This document shows positions 1 through 11,360 of a DNA stretch of 64,000 bases, in pieces. Where the stretch lies: NCBI GenBank assembly GCA_012295275.1, contig CM022677.1, forward strand, positions 14,303,332 to 14,367,331, read 5' to 3'. Origin of the DNA: Chrysomallon squamiferum. Lineage: Eukaryota > Mollusca > Gastropoda > Neomphalida > Peltospiridae. The notes under the pieces are model-generated. The model saw nothing but the letters and a program-made list of their open reading frames with translations. It was not told where the DNA came from and ran no database searches. The first letter of the stretch is position 1; the number at the start of each line of letters is the position of its first letter. The translations under genes and the position numbers were made by a program.

Positions 1-615
1 TATTTTTGTCCCAAAACTATTAATAAATGAGTTTGTTTTTTTATTTTTCACTTTTCAGCAGTAAGCCTCACAAATAAAAACTTATTTTGGTAAAACAGGT
101 TTACTTTGGAGAAAAACAGAAATGATTACAGAAAAAATATATCTAAATATGCTTTGGTTTTGAATTGTCAGGTTTTGTTCTCTCTGCCACTAGGCAAATA
201 AGGAACTGTATACATTATTGTTGTTACATCATAATCAGTGATATATACAAGTTTTATGAAATATTAATACAAAATATTTTTCTGTTCTATGTTTTTCAGA
301 GCCAGTAAAGAACTTGGTGAAAAATACTGTAACGCTGAATGTGTGAATATTTATTTTATTTTATTTTATTTTATAATTTAAGTAGTTCTGTGTCTAACCT
401 AAATTACTTAACTTTGTTAATGGTATTTACAGTTGGTTAAACTAACAAATCCTTAGAAATATTTTTATAAAATACTTTTCCTAGCTTTTTCATTAGAATA
501 ATATATATTAGAAAGAGAATGTAAATAATTTGTTTAGATTTTGTTTAAGAAGTGCTGTTATTGTTTTTATTAAACCTCATTTTTTTCTAAATATGGTACT
601 CTTTTGAAAAATTAG
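1..615. other. AT-rich non-coding stretch
   Basis: No open frame with splice signals or recognisable repeat is visible. A short TTTTA run lies near 355-372. It probably is intron of the coiled-coil gene whose exons begin at 616. Confidence 0.4.
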
Positions 616-676
616 TGACATCTGCCAGCTGCAAGAAACACTGGAGAGAGAGAAGGAAATATGTTCCAAATTAGAA
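616..676 (+). CDS. Probable exon, coiled-coil protein (exon a)
   Basis: The open stretch follows an AG at 614-615 and ends before GTTAGT. After one leading base it reads DICQLQETLEREKEICSKLE, with the heptad-like mix of Leu and charged residues expected of a coiled coil. It ends in phase 0, matching the phase-0 start of the exon at 1043. The acceptor lacks a strong pyrimidine tract, so the left edge is uncertain. The protein is not recognised; a centrosomal or ciliary coiled-coil protein is only a guess. Confidence 0.4.
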
Positions 677-1042
677 GTTAGTTCAGTTCTAATATATATT
701 TGTTCTTGAACTTAATGGACACATTCATTCTTCCATCATACATCAGTATCTTAAAAATAAAAACTGACAAATTTTGGTTTGATAATTTATCTGCCATAAT
801 TTCAATCTGATCAGAAATAATATAAACAGTTTAGATTAACAAAACATTCCTAAATAACTGAAAACCTGCTGAATGCCTTACATTTATATATTTTTCAGTT
901 GATACGATTACAGGCAGGTTTACTTTGACTTTTTTTCTTTTGCAAGTTTGACTTCATTAAACACATCATCGTATATTGGCCAGTTGCAAGTTTATTATGT
1001 AAGAGGTGATCAGTATTGTAGAAGATGTAATTTTGTTTGCAG

Positions 1043-1141
1043 GAAAATGTATTGAAAGAGAAAAGAGTCGGGCAGTATGACTTGCAGCACAGTTGGAAAT
1101 CGGTCCACCAAAATTTTGATAGAGAATGCATGGATTATGAG
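1043..1141 (+). CDS. Probable exon, coiled-coil protein (exon b)
   Basis: The exon is bounded by TTTGTTTGCAG on the left and GTTGGT on the right. It is open for exactly 33 codons in one frame (begins ENVLKEKRVGQYDLQ, ends DRECMDYE). It starts and ends in phase 0, so it joins exon a (616-676) and exon c (2015-2122) without a frame break. Two antisense open frames overlap it but have no splice support. No family is recognised; the residues are polar and helical in character. Confidence 0.5.
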
Positions 1142-2014
1142 GTTGGTTAACTTGTACAAGTGAAAACTTAGACTTTAATAAGTACAACTGAAACCATGTC
1201 TTATTCTTTGATTATTTTTTACTATGTTAATTTGTAACTTGATTATTTGTGCCTCTATACAGGAAACAAACATGATTAGAATTTGTCAGGTATTTCATAA
1301 AGTTGATACTTTTTTCCACAAAATAATAATAAAAAGAAACCATCAAAGCAGTAAAAAAATAAACAAAACAAATATCTTTCTATTCATTGTTTTATTCAGT
1401 GATAACAAAACAAAAACATTTTCTTTTTTATGATGAATAAAAATTAAAAAGAAGAAACAATAAAAATAATTTGTCATTAATTCTATTTAATATCAAAACG
1501 TAAGTAAGGTAATTTTTAAAGGGATTCTTCGTACATAACACTGTGTTTAAAGAAAACAGTATATAGTGATATAACAATAATAAGTAAGACACCTTTAGAG
1601 TTCATATATATTTATTGGTTCAGGTATTGGTTAGTCATTTATTTCAGTCTGTAAGCAAGTAATCAAAACTAATGCACAAGTGTATGTATATTTTTGTAAC
1701 ATATATTACAGATTAAATCCAGGATATTTCCTACAGAATAAATTGTAATAACATAAAATTTGATCTAGATCCATAAAGAACACAGATGTTTTTCTGAAAG
1801 TCTCATCACTGAAACCAGCTTTTTGTGTCAAAAGATATTTTAATAACAAATTAATAATAAAACTAAACGAAACAAAAATGCTGATAATATTATAGTTTAA
1901 TATCAGTCTGAAAAGAAAATATAAAAACATATATTAAATAGTAATACGAATAATAATAATAAAGTAATAATAAACTGTTTTGAATACATTTGTCTAACCT
2001 ATCTATTTTTCTAG
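1142..2014. other. AT-rich intron-like stretch
   Basis: The sequence lies between two phase-compatible plus-strand exons. It is dominated by A and T runs, with no repeat unit or coding signal seen. Confidence 0.4.
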
Positions 2015-2122
2015 AACACTATCTCTGGTTTAACAACTGATGAATTGAAAGTTAAAATTGCTAAAGAGATAGCATCTGTTAAAAGCAGACTAGCAAACAG
2101 TCAGACAGCTCCTGATGTTCTG
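2015..2122 (+). CDS. Probable exon, coiled-coil protein (exon c)
   Basis: The acceptor is TATTTTTCTAG and the donor is GTTTGT. The 36 codons between are fully open (NTISGLTTDELKVKIAK..., ending TAPDVL), in phase 0 at both ends, and continue the frame of the exon at 1043. The Lys/Glu/Leu/Ile-rich content suits a helix. The next recognised exon (3255) needs phase 1, so at least one exon is missing between them, possibly inside the 200-N gap at 2264. Confidence 0.5.
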
Positions 2123-2140
2123 GTTTGTATTAATTCATAC

Positions 2141-2225
2141 TGGCAGATCGCCTCTTTAACAGCCCCTTTCAATTCATCAGTTAAGCTCAGAAGATATTCT
2201 ATGAATGGACCAATGGCTTCTTCAA
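2141..2225 (-). CDS. Possible minus-strand exon, helical peptide
   Basis: Read on the minus strand, an AG acceptor (after 2225) and a GTATGA donor bound 85 nt, open for 27 codons (EEAIGPFIEYLLSLTDELKG..., then AVKEAIC). It contains TDELK, a word also present in the plus-strand exon ending 19 bp away. It could be an exon of an overlapping or inverted gene copy, or chance. Confidence 0.25.
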
Positions 2226-2263
2226 CTGAATATTACTTTGACCAACCAATAATCGTAATTAAA

Positions 2264-2463
2264 NNNNNNNNNNNNNNNNNNNNNNNNNNNNNNNNNNNNN
2301 NNNNNNNNNNNNNNNNNNNNNNNNNNNNNNNNNNNNNNNNNNNNNNNNNNNNNNNNNNNNNNNNNNNNNNNNNNNNNNNNNNNNNNNNNNNNNNNNNNNN
2401 NNNNNNNNNNNNNNNNNNNNNNNNNNNNNNNNNNNNNNNNNNNNNNNNNNNNNNNNNNNNNNN
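2264..2463. other. Assembly gap (200 N)
   Basis: Exactly 200 unknown bases, the same length as the two other gaps in the window, so it is a placeholder of unknown true size. Open frames across it are meaningless. Confidence 0.99.
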
Positions 2464-2737
2464 TGAATAAATGTTATCTCTGTCTCTTTACCTCTCCATC
2501 TCTCAATCAGTCAATCAGTCAGTCAAGCAATGTGGGACTGATTGTCATTGTATCTACCTATCACTCTATCTGTCAAATTACATATCACTCATAATTTTGG
2601 GAGAATGCCAGATTTTCACTTATATTAATTTGCACACAACAGTTTTTATTCATCTATTTCTCTATCAGTCTATCTCTAATGTTCTAAATCTGTCTTTCTA
2701 GGTTTCAACCTACAAATCAATTTACTGCCAGTCAGTG

Positions 2738-2915
2738 TGTATATCTCTTTAGCTATCTATAAAACACATACACAAACATAATTATATATTCTTTACAATC
2801 TCTTTATCTAGCTATAAAACACATACACAAACATAACTCACGCTAATTCACATATTCATATCTTTATCTATCTATAAAACACATACACAAACATAATTAA
2901 CTCTAATTCACATAC
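2738..2915. repeat. Tandem repeat, about 60 bp, three copies
   Basis: The phrase CTATAAAACACATACACAAAC recurs three times near 2755, 2810 and 2871, each time preceded by a CTTTA/TCTA-type sequence. Flanking sequence from 2470 to 2740 is rich in TCTATC and CAATCAGT words, a decayed microsatellite. No coding signal is seen. Confidence 0.7.
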
Positions 2916-3254
2916 TCCCATCCTATTTCACTAACACATTAACATACTAACACTTTCTTCCTCAAACATATATCAGCACAGCTCTACAAAGATGAAATTG
3001 TCTTTGTCCTCCCAGTATTGGGTAATTTACTTTGACAATATTTTTATTTTTAAAGAATTTCATTCTCTTGGTGTGAACACTGTCAGTGTGTATTAAAACA
3101 GTCACATTTTGATGGATTGTTCTCATTTACAATCATTTAAACCTCCGCTTTTTCAAAATATGGTCTTATATTGATCCTTTTATCACTTTATTTTATGTGT
3201 ATAATGAACTGCTTCTAAGTAGTTCTCATAGATTTCACTCAACATGCACATCAG

Positions 3255-3299
3255 GATCCACAGAACTCAGTGAAAATTTACATGAAGCATTTAATAAAG
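3255..3299 (+). CDS. Possible short exon, coiled-coil protein (exon d)
   Basis: An AG at 3253-3254 and a GTCAGT donor at 3300 bound 45 nt. Read from phase 1 it gives 14 codons (STELSENLHEAFNK) and ends in phase 1. The following terminal exon at 5551 needs exactly that phase, which is the main support. The exon is short, so chance cannot be excluded. Confidence 0.35.
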
Positions 3300-3584
3300 G
3301 TCAGTAACTCACTGTACATCTTATTGAAACTTAGAATATTTATTTGTCAAAATAAATGTGTATTTTTTAATCTTTTTCTATTAACTGTTTACACTTTGTA
3401 AAATGTAAATATTTGTCATTTTATTTTAAAGACTAATTAGTGATATTTAGAGGTTGTTAAATGTACAAATAGAGAGAGTGATTATGTGAAATACTGATTT
3501 GTCTTCACAGACATCTTATAAAGTACACACACAATACACTCTATGCTGTCACACAATTAGAACAAAATATTTTATATATCAAAA

Positions 3585-3712
3585 AAGAATAAATAAATAA
3601 ATAAAAATGAATAAATGCATAAATAAATAAATAAATAAATAAAAATGAATAAATGCGTAAATAAATAAATAAAAACAAATTAATAAAGAAAAATAAATAA
3701 ATAAATAAAATG
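3585..3712. repeat. AAAT/AAATA-rich low-complexity tract
   Basis: Repeated AATAAATAAATA blocks are separated by AAAATGAATAAATGC spacers, giving a loosely periodic simple repeat. Confidence 0.85.
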
Positions 3713-3837
3713 ATAGTGACAGGCCAGGAGTTGGTTCATTTAGCTTGGAAAGAGGATATTTGAGCTAAACACAAAAGTGTTTAATAAACAAGTGTTTAGC
3801 AGGTTGATAATCAACAACTCCACCCAGTGGTTCATAT

Positions 3838-3995
3838 ACACATACATATACATACATACACACATACATACACACATACATACACACATACATACACATA
3901 TATACACACATACATATACATATACATACACACACCTATACAAACGTAAACACAGACATACATACACATACAGAAACAACACACAGATACCAATA

Positions 3996-4034
<39 letters not shown>

Positions 4035-4060
4035 GCCTACAATTATATGTGTATATATGT
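3838..4060. repeat. CACATA/CATA and TA microsatellite cluster
   Basis: A CATACA/CACATA repeat runs from 3838 to 3975, followed by an uninterrupted TA tract near 3998-4031. Open frames on both strands here are repeat translation only. The flank to 4380 remains CA/ACA-rich. Confidence 0.9.
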
Positions 4061-4582
4061 ATATAGGCTACAGACAAACAGTCTCACATAAATACATGTA
4101 CAAATGCACATGAACAAACATATACAACATATACCCCACGTTCATACACAAAGTACACAAATAATCACCTATTTACTATTACTGTAATACACATGCACAC
4201 ACATGCTCATATGCAAACGTGTGTGCTTATATGCAGAAAAATATGCAAACACGCATAAACAGTTGTTTTAATCTAGTCACATATTCATATAGCCAGACAT
4301 ATACTCACCAACAATAACTTGTGTATACACATAATATGCAAACACAGACTAACACACACACACACACACTGTATTTGACATCTATCATTCACACTGACAG
4401 TATCACAGACACTATGTATCTGTTCTTTCTGATTAACAATCCATCTCTTTCCATGTCTCTTTAAATTCCTGTCTTTTACAGTCAAGTACTTGTATTACTT
4501 GCATACTACTGCTTTACAGCCACAATGTGACTTTGTTATCTTAAGTCTGAAACCAGTTACACCCTTTTATATAAATATAAAT

Positions 4583-4599
4583 ATCACACACACAGACAT

Positions 4600-4664
<65 letters not shown>

Positions 4665-4672
4665 CATATACA
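4583..4672. repeat. (CA)n microsatellite
   Basis: A nearly perfect CA dinucleotide run covers about 4600-4660. The plus-strand open frame across it is low complexity. Confidence 0.95.
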
Positions 4673-4974
4673 GACACATAACCACAAACACTTAGATACT
4701 TTTAATTTATGACATTGTTATTTAACAACAAAATGAATGAACATTTGCTAGTACATCAAATGAAACATTCAGATAATGTGAATTTTTTTCTTCTCTAATA
4801 TGTAAACTAATAAAAACAAATTAATATAAATACATTATACAGAATAATTTTTCATACAGTAAGGATGATAAAATTAGAAACAGATATTTACAATCAGACA
4901 TAGTATTTTCATGTATATCTTCAAATGTCTGTCAAATGACTATGTCAAAAAAATAATGTTTTTCTTTTTTGTTA

Positions 4975-5445
4975 TAAACAAATTATAATTATCCCTAATT
5001 ATATAATTTTAAATGATTAACCCCAGCAACCCTTGATTTAACCTGATCTAAAGATAAGGAAAACAAATTGTTACTTTTGATATTTGTTTTTTCAATAAAA
5101 AATTTTAATTATCCCAAATTACATAATCTTCAGTAATATTTACATTGATTACCCCTAGCAAACCCTTGATTTTCCCCTGATTTAAATAGTAAATACAAAA
5201 TAATAATGTTGTTGTTTTTTATTAAAAAATTCTAATTACCCCTAATTACATAATCTTCAATTATATTTTCATTGATTACCTCTAGCAAACCCTTGATTTT
5301 CCCCTGATTTAAATAAGAAAATAAAGTTATGTTGTTGTTTTTTTTATAAAAAATTCTAATTATCCCTAATTACATAATGTTAAACATATTTACACTGATT
5401 ATCCCAGCAAACCCTTAATTTTCCCCAATTTAAATAATACAAAAT
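4975..5445. repeat. Tandem repeat, about 120 bp, about four copies
   Basis: Each unit holds TTAT-CCCTAATTACATAAT, then ATTACCCCTAGCAAACCCTTGA and a CCCCTGATTTAAA block, then a T-rich spacer. Copies begin near 4980, 5098, 5222 and 5345. They differ by scattered substitutions and small indels, as expected of an old satellite. It lies inside the intron before the exon at 5551. Confidence 0.8.
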
Positions 5446-5550
5446 TTAGATTATTAAAAATTTAACACCTCTATGCACTATCACATTACTTTTAGCTTAT
5501 ATAGAAAAATGGCATTCCATAGCAATGATGAATCTCTATTCCTCTTTCAG

Positions 5551-5672
5551 CGAGAAAAATTAGAATAACTATGCACACATCAAAGATAAAAACAATGCAA
5601 GCTGCTATGAAGTACAATGTGTACACTGATGTTCTGATCACATTGACAATGCAGTCTCTTGGAGATCACTGA
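5551..5672 (+). CDS. Probable terminal exon, coiled-coil protein (exon e)
   Basis: A strong acceptor (CCTCTTTCAG) precedes it. In the phase given by exon d the two leading bases complete an Ala codon. The exon then reads 39 codons (RKIRITMHTSKIKTMQAAMK..., ending SLGDH) and a TGA at 5670-5672. The two other frames stop within 20 bases. This would be the C-terminus of the plus-strand gene. The antisense open frame at 5580-5762 has no splice support. Identity is unknown. Confidence 0.5.
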
Positions 5673-5775
5673 ATTTTCAAAATTCAAATTACATTTCAGA
5701 CAGATTTTCTCTTGAAAGTGTTGAGCTTTCTCTGGACAGGGAAGACTATGATGTAATAGCATTCTGGTGCTCTAG

Positions 5776-5856
5776 TTAACCTTTTCTGAAAATGGGTCTT
5801 ACAGCATTTTCAACTGAAGTGCTGGCTAAGGCAGCTTGAATCTGTTGTCTAGGATC
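5776..5856 (-). CDS. Exon 'DPRQQ', first of three copies
   Basis: After TTTGTTGTAG the minus strand reads GAT CCT AGA... for 26 codons (DPRQQIQAALASTSVENAVR..., then PIFRKG) and a stop. It starts in phase 0 and follows the phase-0 end of the exon at 6877-7008. The same exon recurs at 40908-40979 and, with an internal deletion, at about 54.96-55.0 kb. The three differ after PIF, so the natural end is uncertain. No family is recognised. Confidence 0.5.
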   Translation of the reverse strand, partial: DPRQQIQAALASTSVENAVRPIFRKG

Positions 5857-6876
5857 CTACAACAAAATATAATATTCATTAATAAACTAAACATAAAATA
5901 AAGTGAAAGAAGCTCTAACTGCATTTCACTGTCTTAGCAAGAAGACTTGTAGTCCACATTTTTGTTTTTTCTATATACTTATAATAAAAATAAAATATTA
6001 TAAATGTTTTTATATTCTTATTTGCAATCAGATTAACATTATGTTTTTAACTTTTATATAAAAGGATTAAAATAGCAATACGTCAATAAAAGAGATTATG
6101 AAAATATGTTTTAATATATTTGAATACTTCTGTAACTTGGTAAAATTTGATATTTACACTGTGTTTTAGACTTTTAGACCAGTTTAAGAAGACTGTCAGC
6201 AATATTAAGTAAACATTTTTAACCTATACAGCTATTGTATTAGACAGTAAGTAACCTTTAACAATTCTTAATAACAAATTATTTGATTAATTAAAACATT
6301 TAATTGTAATATTCTTTCCTGCCACTTTAATGTAATTTAAATTTTGTCATTAATGAAATATATTTTGTCTTATAAATAAACCACAATTATCAGCTAACAG
6401 TTCAATAATGAATCATTTAGGTATTTTTAAAATGTATTTAAAACAAAGAAAACATTACACATGCATATGACAAAATAACAAAAGAAGCTAAATCTATCAA
6501 GCCAATTTATGCATCTTTTAAATTACAACCTTTCAAATCCACCAAAATTCTATCCATCTAATAAATTTCAAAATAATGTAAATATCTTTAGCCCTACCAT
6601 GTAAATTAATTAAATGTATGTATTTCAGATTAGAGTGAGATATTAATAACATCAAATTACAAATTTGTACAAATGTTCTGCTCACTACTCTATTAGGCTG
6701 TCCTGCAAATTATTACATTGATTCTATCTATTAATTTTAATCATTTTACAAAAATACAAATGTATTATCTTTTCAAATGCATGGTTTAATTCAGTATAAG
6801 AGAAAATATTTTGCATAGAATTATTTATAACTGAAATAAAATGGAAAGGTTTACAACGAATAATGTATTTAAATAC

Positions 6877-7008
6877 CTGCTGGACAGCACCAAATACTTC
6901 AACTCTACTGGAGACTCGAGCTGCTCTTTGGTCCAAAATGTCAATCTGAGTTTGTATTTTTGAAACAATTTCTTGAATATTTTTATCCTTAACAAGCTGA
7001 TTTAACTT
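6877..7008 (-). CDS. Probable exon, helical protein
   Basis: The acceptor (TTTATTTTCAG) and donor (GTATTT) enclose exactly 44 open codons on the minus strand (KLNQLVKDKNIQEIVSKIQT..., ending VEVFGAVQQ). It is rich in Ile, Leu, Lys and Gln in an amphipathic pattern and contains ILDQRAARVSSRVEVFG. Both ends are in phase 0, and it joins the DPRQQ exon at 5776-5856. The protein is not identified. Confidence 0.55.
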
Positions 7009-7521
7009 CTGAAAATAAACAGTTTAAATCCACAGTTTAGTACAATGCTGACATTGGACAAGAGTTGTCAGAGTCCCATATGAGTTGTCTGAGTAAATAA
7101 ATAAATAAATAAATAAATAAAACACTGTAAAAAATATAAAATACTGCTACTACTACATTTACTGCAAAACTACTATTTGTATAGCAATCATTACTATACT
7201 TACTATTTACTATTATTTCTTATTCAACTAGGATTACTGTTATTGAAATAATATTCCTATTACTAAAATTACTATCAATTAATAATAAAAATGATATTTT
7301 TTACTCTCGTCATTATTACTCCTGTAGAGAGAGTGAGAGACAGAGAACAAAATACTTACATACATATCATATGTGACACTGTGTGAAGGCTGACAGTTCC
7401 ATCTGGTAACAGGAAAGTTAAAAAATGTTAAATACTCATAAAATATGATGCTGCTTCTTCTTTTGTTTTAAAATGTAGAAATTTACAACAAAATAATCAG
7501 GTTTATATGAAAGGAAGTGTT

Positions 7522-7542
7522 GTGTGTGTGTGTGTGTGTGTG

Positions 7543-7576
<34 letters not shown>
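7522..7576. repeat. (TG)n(AG)n compound microsatellite
   Basis: A TG run from about 7522 is followed by TTTG and a pure GA run to about 7574. Confidence 0.95.
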
Positions 7577-7578
<2 letters not shown>

Positions 7579-7809
7579 CATGAATTAAAATGCACTATAT
7601 GATACAAGATTCTAATGTACATGCATGTGTACTTACTGGTATATGTTACAAAATCCAACCTCCAACATTAATTTAAATTAAACTGCATTAGGTTTAGAAT
7701 AATTGAAATACATAAGAAAACAAACTCAAATTCACCTGTTCAGTTTTGTTGTTTTTTTCTCTTTTCCAGTGGCAACAGTACAAACTTGTTCCTCAGTGCT
7801 GGACATCAC

Positions 7810-7870
7810 CTTCTACTGAAACAACTTCACTAGCCAACATCAGCACATCAATTAGAGCTGTATGTGTATT
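7810..7870 (-). CDS. Probable exon 'NTHTALIDVLM'
   Basis: Poly-T plus CAG acceptor and GTGATG donor bound 61 nt, open for 20 codons (NTHTALIDVLMLASEVVSVE) plus one base. Its phase-0 start matches the phase-0 end of the exon at 8176-8266. The next recognised exon (7008) starts in phase 0, so either an exon between them is missed or the donor differs. The left edge of tandem duplication A falls here. Confidence 0.45.
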
Positions 7871-8175
7871 CTGAAAAAAAAATACAAATAAAATAATAAA
7901 AATAATAAACTGTTATAAATAAATAAATAATGTTTCTGTTATTATTAAAATTAAAATTTTGCTGTTACCAGTTACTGGATTATTCAGACACAAAGGGGTG
8001 TGGGATATTTTTGATGTACTTTGTATACTCATTATAATGATAATGATGGTAATGTTAATAATTCAAATAATTAACAAAACATTAGGAAACAAATGATTAT
8101 TATTATACTATTTTGTGAAGAGATGTTACTATAAAACGTATTTTACTAAGAAATAAAAATAAGATAAAAATTTAC

Positions 8176-8266
8176 AACTTGGAATTGTGCAGTCTGCAGT
8201 GTCTGTACAGCTGATTTATCCTTCTCCATAACATAAATTCCCTTTCTAGACAGCAACTGAACAATA
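8176..8266 (-). CDS. Probable exon 'IVQLLSRKG'
   Basis: Bounded by CACTGCAG and the donor GTAAAT, 91 nt read IVQLLSRKGIYVMEKDKSAV... and end QTAQFQV in phase 0. Copy B has lost all but the 3' tip of this exon, through a deletion of about 420 bp. A second frame is also open over the exon, so the choice rests on phase match with the exon at 7810. Confidence 0.4.
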
Positions 8267-8559
8267 CTGCAGTGACATACAAAAAATATTTAACAATCTA
8301 CATTTCTCTGATAAATGCATAATTTATTTTGATTATTATCATTCATGCAATATTTCTCTCTCATACACATAAATAAATATATATACATATATAAACTAAT
8401 AAACGAACATACCCTGCCACTGTTGAGAGGTTTCTGAAAATATTTTAACACAGGCCTGACAGATCACTTGACACCAGACTGTTGATTCACATTATCCTTA
8501 GTCTCTTGTATCCCTTTTCACCAAAATGGCCTCAGTATTTATGATGCTGAAGTAGGGGA

Positions 8560-8825
8560 CTGGGACCTGGGATATTGAGCCCACTCTGTTGTCTGAATCA
8601 GGTACAGGACTAGCTCAGTCATTTGAACTATCAATGTCCCTGACATCACTCTCATGAATGTTGCCTTCCCGAGTCTCATCTTGTTCTGCTGCAGCTACAG
8701 CCTTTGTTTTCTTCTCTCTCTTTTCTTTATCTTCACATCCAGCTTCATTCTCAGATGTCACCTGCTGCTCAACTTTCTGGCTGTTATTTTTGCCATGGCA
8801 GTCATCTGCCTAGTTTTTTGTTTTG
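8560..8825 (-). pseudogene. Frameshifted acidic/lysine-rich exon, copy A
   Basis: On the minus strand one frame reads DCHGKNNSQKVEQQVTSE, then a Glu/Lys-rich run, and hits a stop. Another frame carries AVAAAEQDETREGNIHESDV, then a Ser/Asp-rich run with an internal stop. The pair looks like one charged, disordered exon split by an indel. Copy B (21245-21520) preserves the join in one frame but has its own stops. It looks like a decaying part of the neighbouring minus-strand gene. Confidence 0.45.
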
Positions 8826-8829
8826 CAGC

Positions 8830-10325
8830 ATAGGAAATGAAGTCTTTTTACCAGCATCAGTAATAATATGAAAAATAAAATGGATAATAATAATAAAGAT
8901 TACAAAAATAATAGAAATAAAAATAAACATAATAATAAAAATAAAATGTAGTAATAATAATAAAAAGAAGAAGATGAAAAAGAAGGAATTACAACAAAAC
9001 AAAACAAAGTGTAAATAAATAAATTAAAATTGACCATTAAGAAAAGAAGGGAAACAAAGAATAGGATAACTAATTATTTGTGTGTGTTAAATATTATTGT
9101 AACAAATAATTTTATTAATGTTTTACAGCATCTACATATGAAATAACCTGGTCATGTAGTTCTTAAATTTGTATTCATCTTTATTTGTTTTTAGTGTTAA
9201 CATAGAGCTACACAGGTATTTAGCTTAAATAATATGAAGGCATTTAGGGACCCACCCATTATAAAGTTTAATGTTTAATAATTATAGAGCAAGTCAGCAA
9301 TTTAACCTAAATCTTTGAAAATAATAAATCATAAATAAACTGACAGAAAACAACCTGTCAAACAAAATTAGCATATTTTCTTTTAATAGTTATATTAGTT
9401 TATTTCAAAAAAAAAAAAAAAATAAAATAAAATAAAATAATAAATAAATAAATAAACAATAACAATAACAATAATAATAATACAATTTTTAAATTCTCTG
9501 TGACTTGTTGTGTGGTGTTTCCTTTGGTTTGTGCTACACAAATCAATTTATTTTAAAACAAATTTAATTACTGGCCACTCAAAGTTTGCTGATACATCAT
9601 GACGTTGTTTATGTTGTTCACATTAGTACAACCACTGGTGAATGTTATTATTAATCGAGTGTCGTTATCTGAAAAAATTCTAAATAAATAAATAAATAAA
9701 TAATTATTGTTCTCAAATAATATGGCTGCCATCAGTTGTCTATGACTTTTAAATTATAATTAAATAAAACGAAAAAATCCAAACACATTAACATTTATAA
9801 TAATAAATAGTAATACCTGTCTCCTTCACAAAATCAAATACTTTAAACAACTTTTTTTTAATGCGATTACACCAATTCTGTAGAAAATTCTTCGAACACT
9901 AAACAAAAAAGTAAATCCGTAAAGACCGACAATCATCCCGCATTTTTCCGCATATACAATCACCCCCCCAAAAAAAAATCAAAACAAAATTAAAATAATG
10001 TTCAAAACAAATAAAATAAAATAAAGAAACATCACAATCTCAATTAAAATATATTTATTTTATTTGTTTATTTATATATTTTTTATCTTATTATTAGCCA
10101 ATCGTTGATGGTAAACTTCAAATAAACGGTGTTATAATTTTTTTTCCCCTACTTTTTCTTTCTTCTTCTTATTTATATTAATGCACCAAATAAAATCACA
10201 AAACTTACAACTCACACTACAAGTTACTTATTATTGTGCAGGAATTTACCAATATTTGAGATACGTCTGAAAACATTGTCTGAAAAAAAAAAATATATAT
10301 TATTTTGCCTTTTATTAAATATAGC
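8830..10325. other. AT-rich non-coding stretch shared by A and B
   Basis: It contains AATAAT/AAATAAA low-complexity runs and no convincing exon. Its counterpart is about 21.83-23.3 kb. Confidence 0.5.
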
Positions 10326-10505
10326 AATTAGTGTCCATATCCTACATTAAAAAAAATATAATTAATATTTCTATTAACGAGGCGGTAATGCCGTCGGTCC
10401 AGGATTGTTCCTAACGTCATTGGTGTACACCTCTTCAAATACATTATTGTGATTTCTAGTAATGTCGCCGTCGTTCCAGTATTAACGTCTTGGTTAATAT
10501 CACAC
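10325..10505. repeat. Dispersed repeat with GCCGTCGT words, copy 1
   Basis: The block contains TCCATATCCTACATTAAAA, then AATATTTCTATTAACG, GCCGTCGGTCCAG and TAACGTC. A related order of words (ATATTTCCATTAATGTCGCC, GTCGTACCAGCATTG, TTAACGTCTTGGTGTAC) appears at 63.65-63.96 kb outside the duplication, so it is a dispersed family. It is unusually CG-rich for its surroundings. Confidence 0.6.
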
Positions 10506-11360
10506 GTCACTGTACAGTATTTCTTTACTTAATACTACTAATATCACGTCACAGTTTTTAATTTACTTAATACTGCTAATATCGCGTTACTGTACATATT
10601 TATTTTGCTTAATGTCTGCTACTATCACGTTACTGTACACTTCTTTTTAATTAACATTGCTAATATAACGCTGCTGTACAGTGTTTATTTAATTAATACC
10701 GCTAGTATCACGTTACTGTACAGTATTTATTTTAATGGTGCTAATATCACGTTACTGTACAGTATTGATTTATTTGACGCTCCTAATATCACGTTACTGT
10801 ACAGTTCTTTTTTTACTACTGCTAATATCACTTTACTGCACAATATTTATTTACTTATCTCTGGTAATATCACGTTACTGTACAATAGTTATTTAGTTAA
10901 TGCTGCTCATATCACGTGTCTACAGTATTTATTTACTTAATACTGCTAATATCATTTTTTCTGTTCAGTATTTATTTACTTAATACTGCTAATATCATTT
11001 TTTCTGTTCAGTATTTATTTACTTAATACTGCTAATATCATTTTTTCTGTTCAGTATTTATTTACTTAATACTGCTAATATCGTTACTGTACAGTATTTA
11101 TTTAATTAATACTGCTAATATCACGTTACTGTACATTATTTATTTACTTAATGCTGCTAATATCATTTTTTTTCTAATATCGTTACTTACAGTATTTATT
11201 TAATTAATACCGCTAATTCAGTTACTGTACATTATTTATTTCCTTAATGCTTCTAATATCATTTTTTCTGTTCAGTGCTTCTAATATCGTGTACAGTGTT
11301 TATTTACTTAGTGTCTGCTAATATCACAATACAGTATTTATTTACTTAAGAGGAGATTCT
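10505..11360. repeat. 42-bp satellite array, copy A
   Basis: The consensus is roughly TACTGCTAATATCACGTTAC followed by TGTACAGTATTTATTTACTTAA. About 20 units are present, some shortened or with TTTTTTCTGTTC replacing CGTTACTGTAC. Because the unit length is a multiple of three, long open frames rich in NTANITLLYSIYLL appear; these are repeat translation, not genes. Confidence 0.9.

Noticed and set aside
3740-4091. Overlapping open frames on both strands rich in Tyr/Val/Cys or His/Thr
   Set aside because: They are translations of CA/TA microsatellites.
10605-10940. 111-codon open frame of NITLLYS repeats
   Set aside because: The frame is a by-product of a 42-bp satellite; no splice or start context and no conservation beyond the array.
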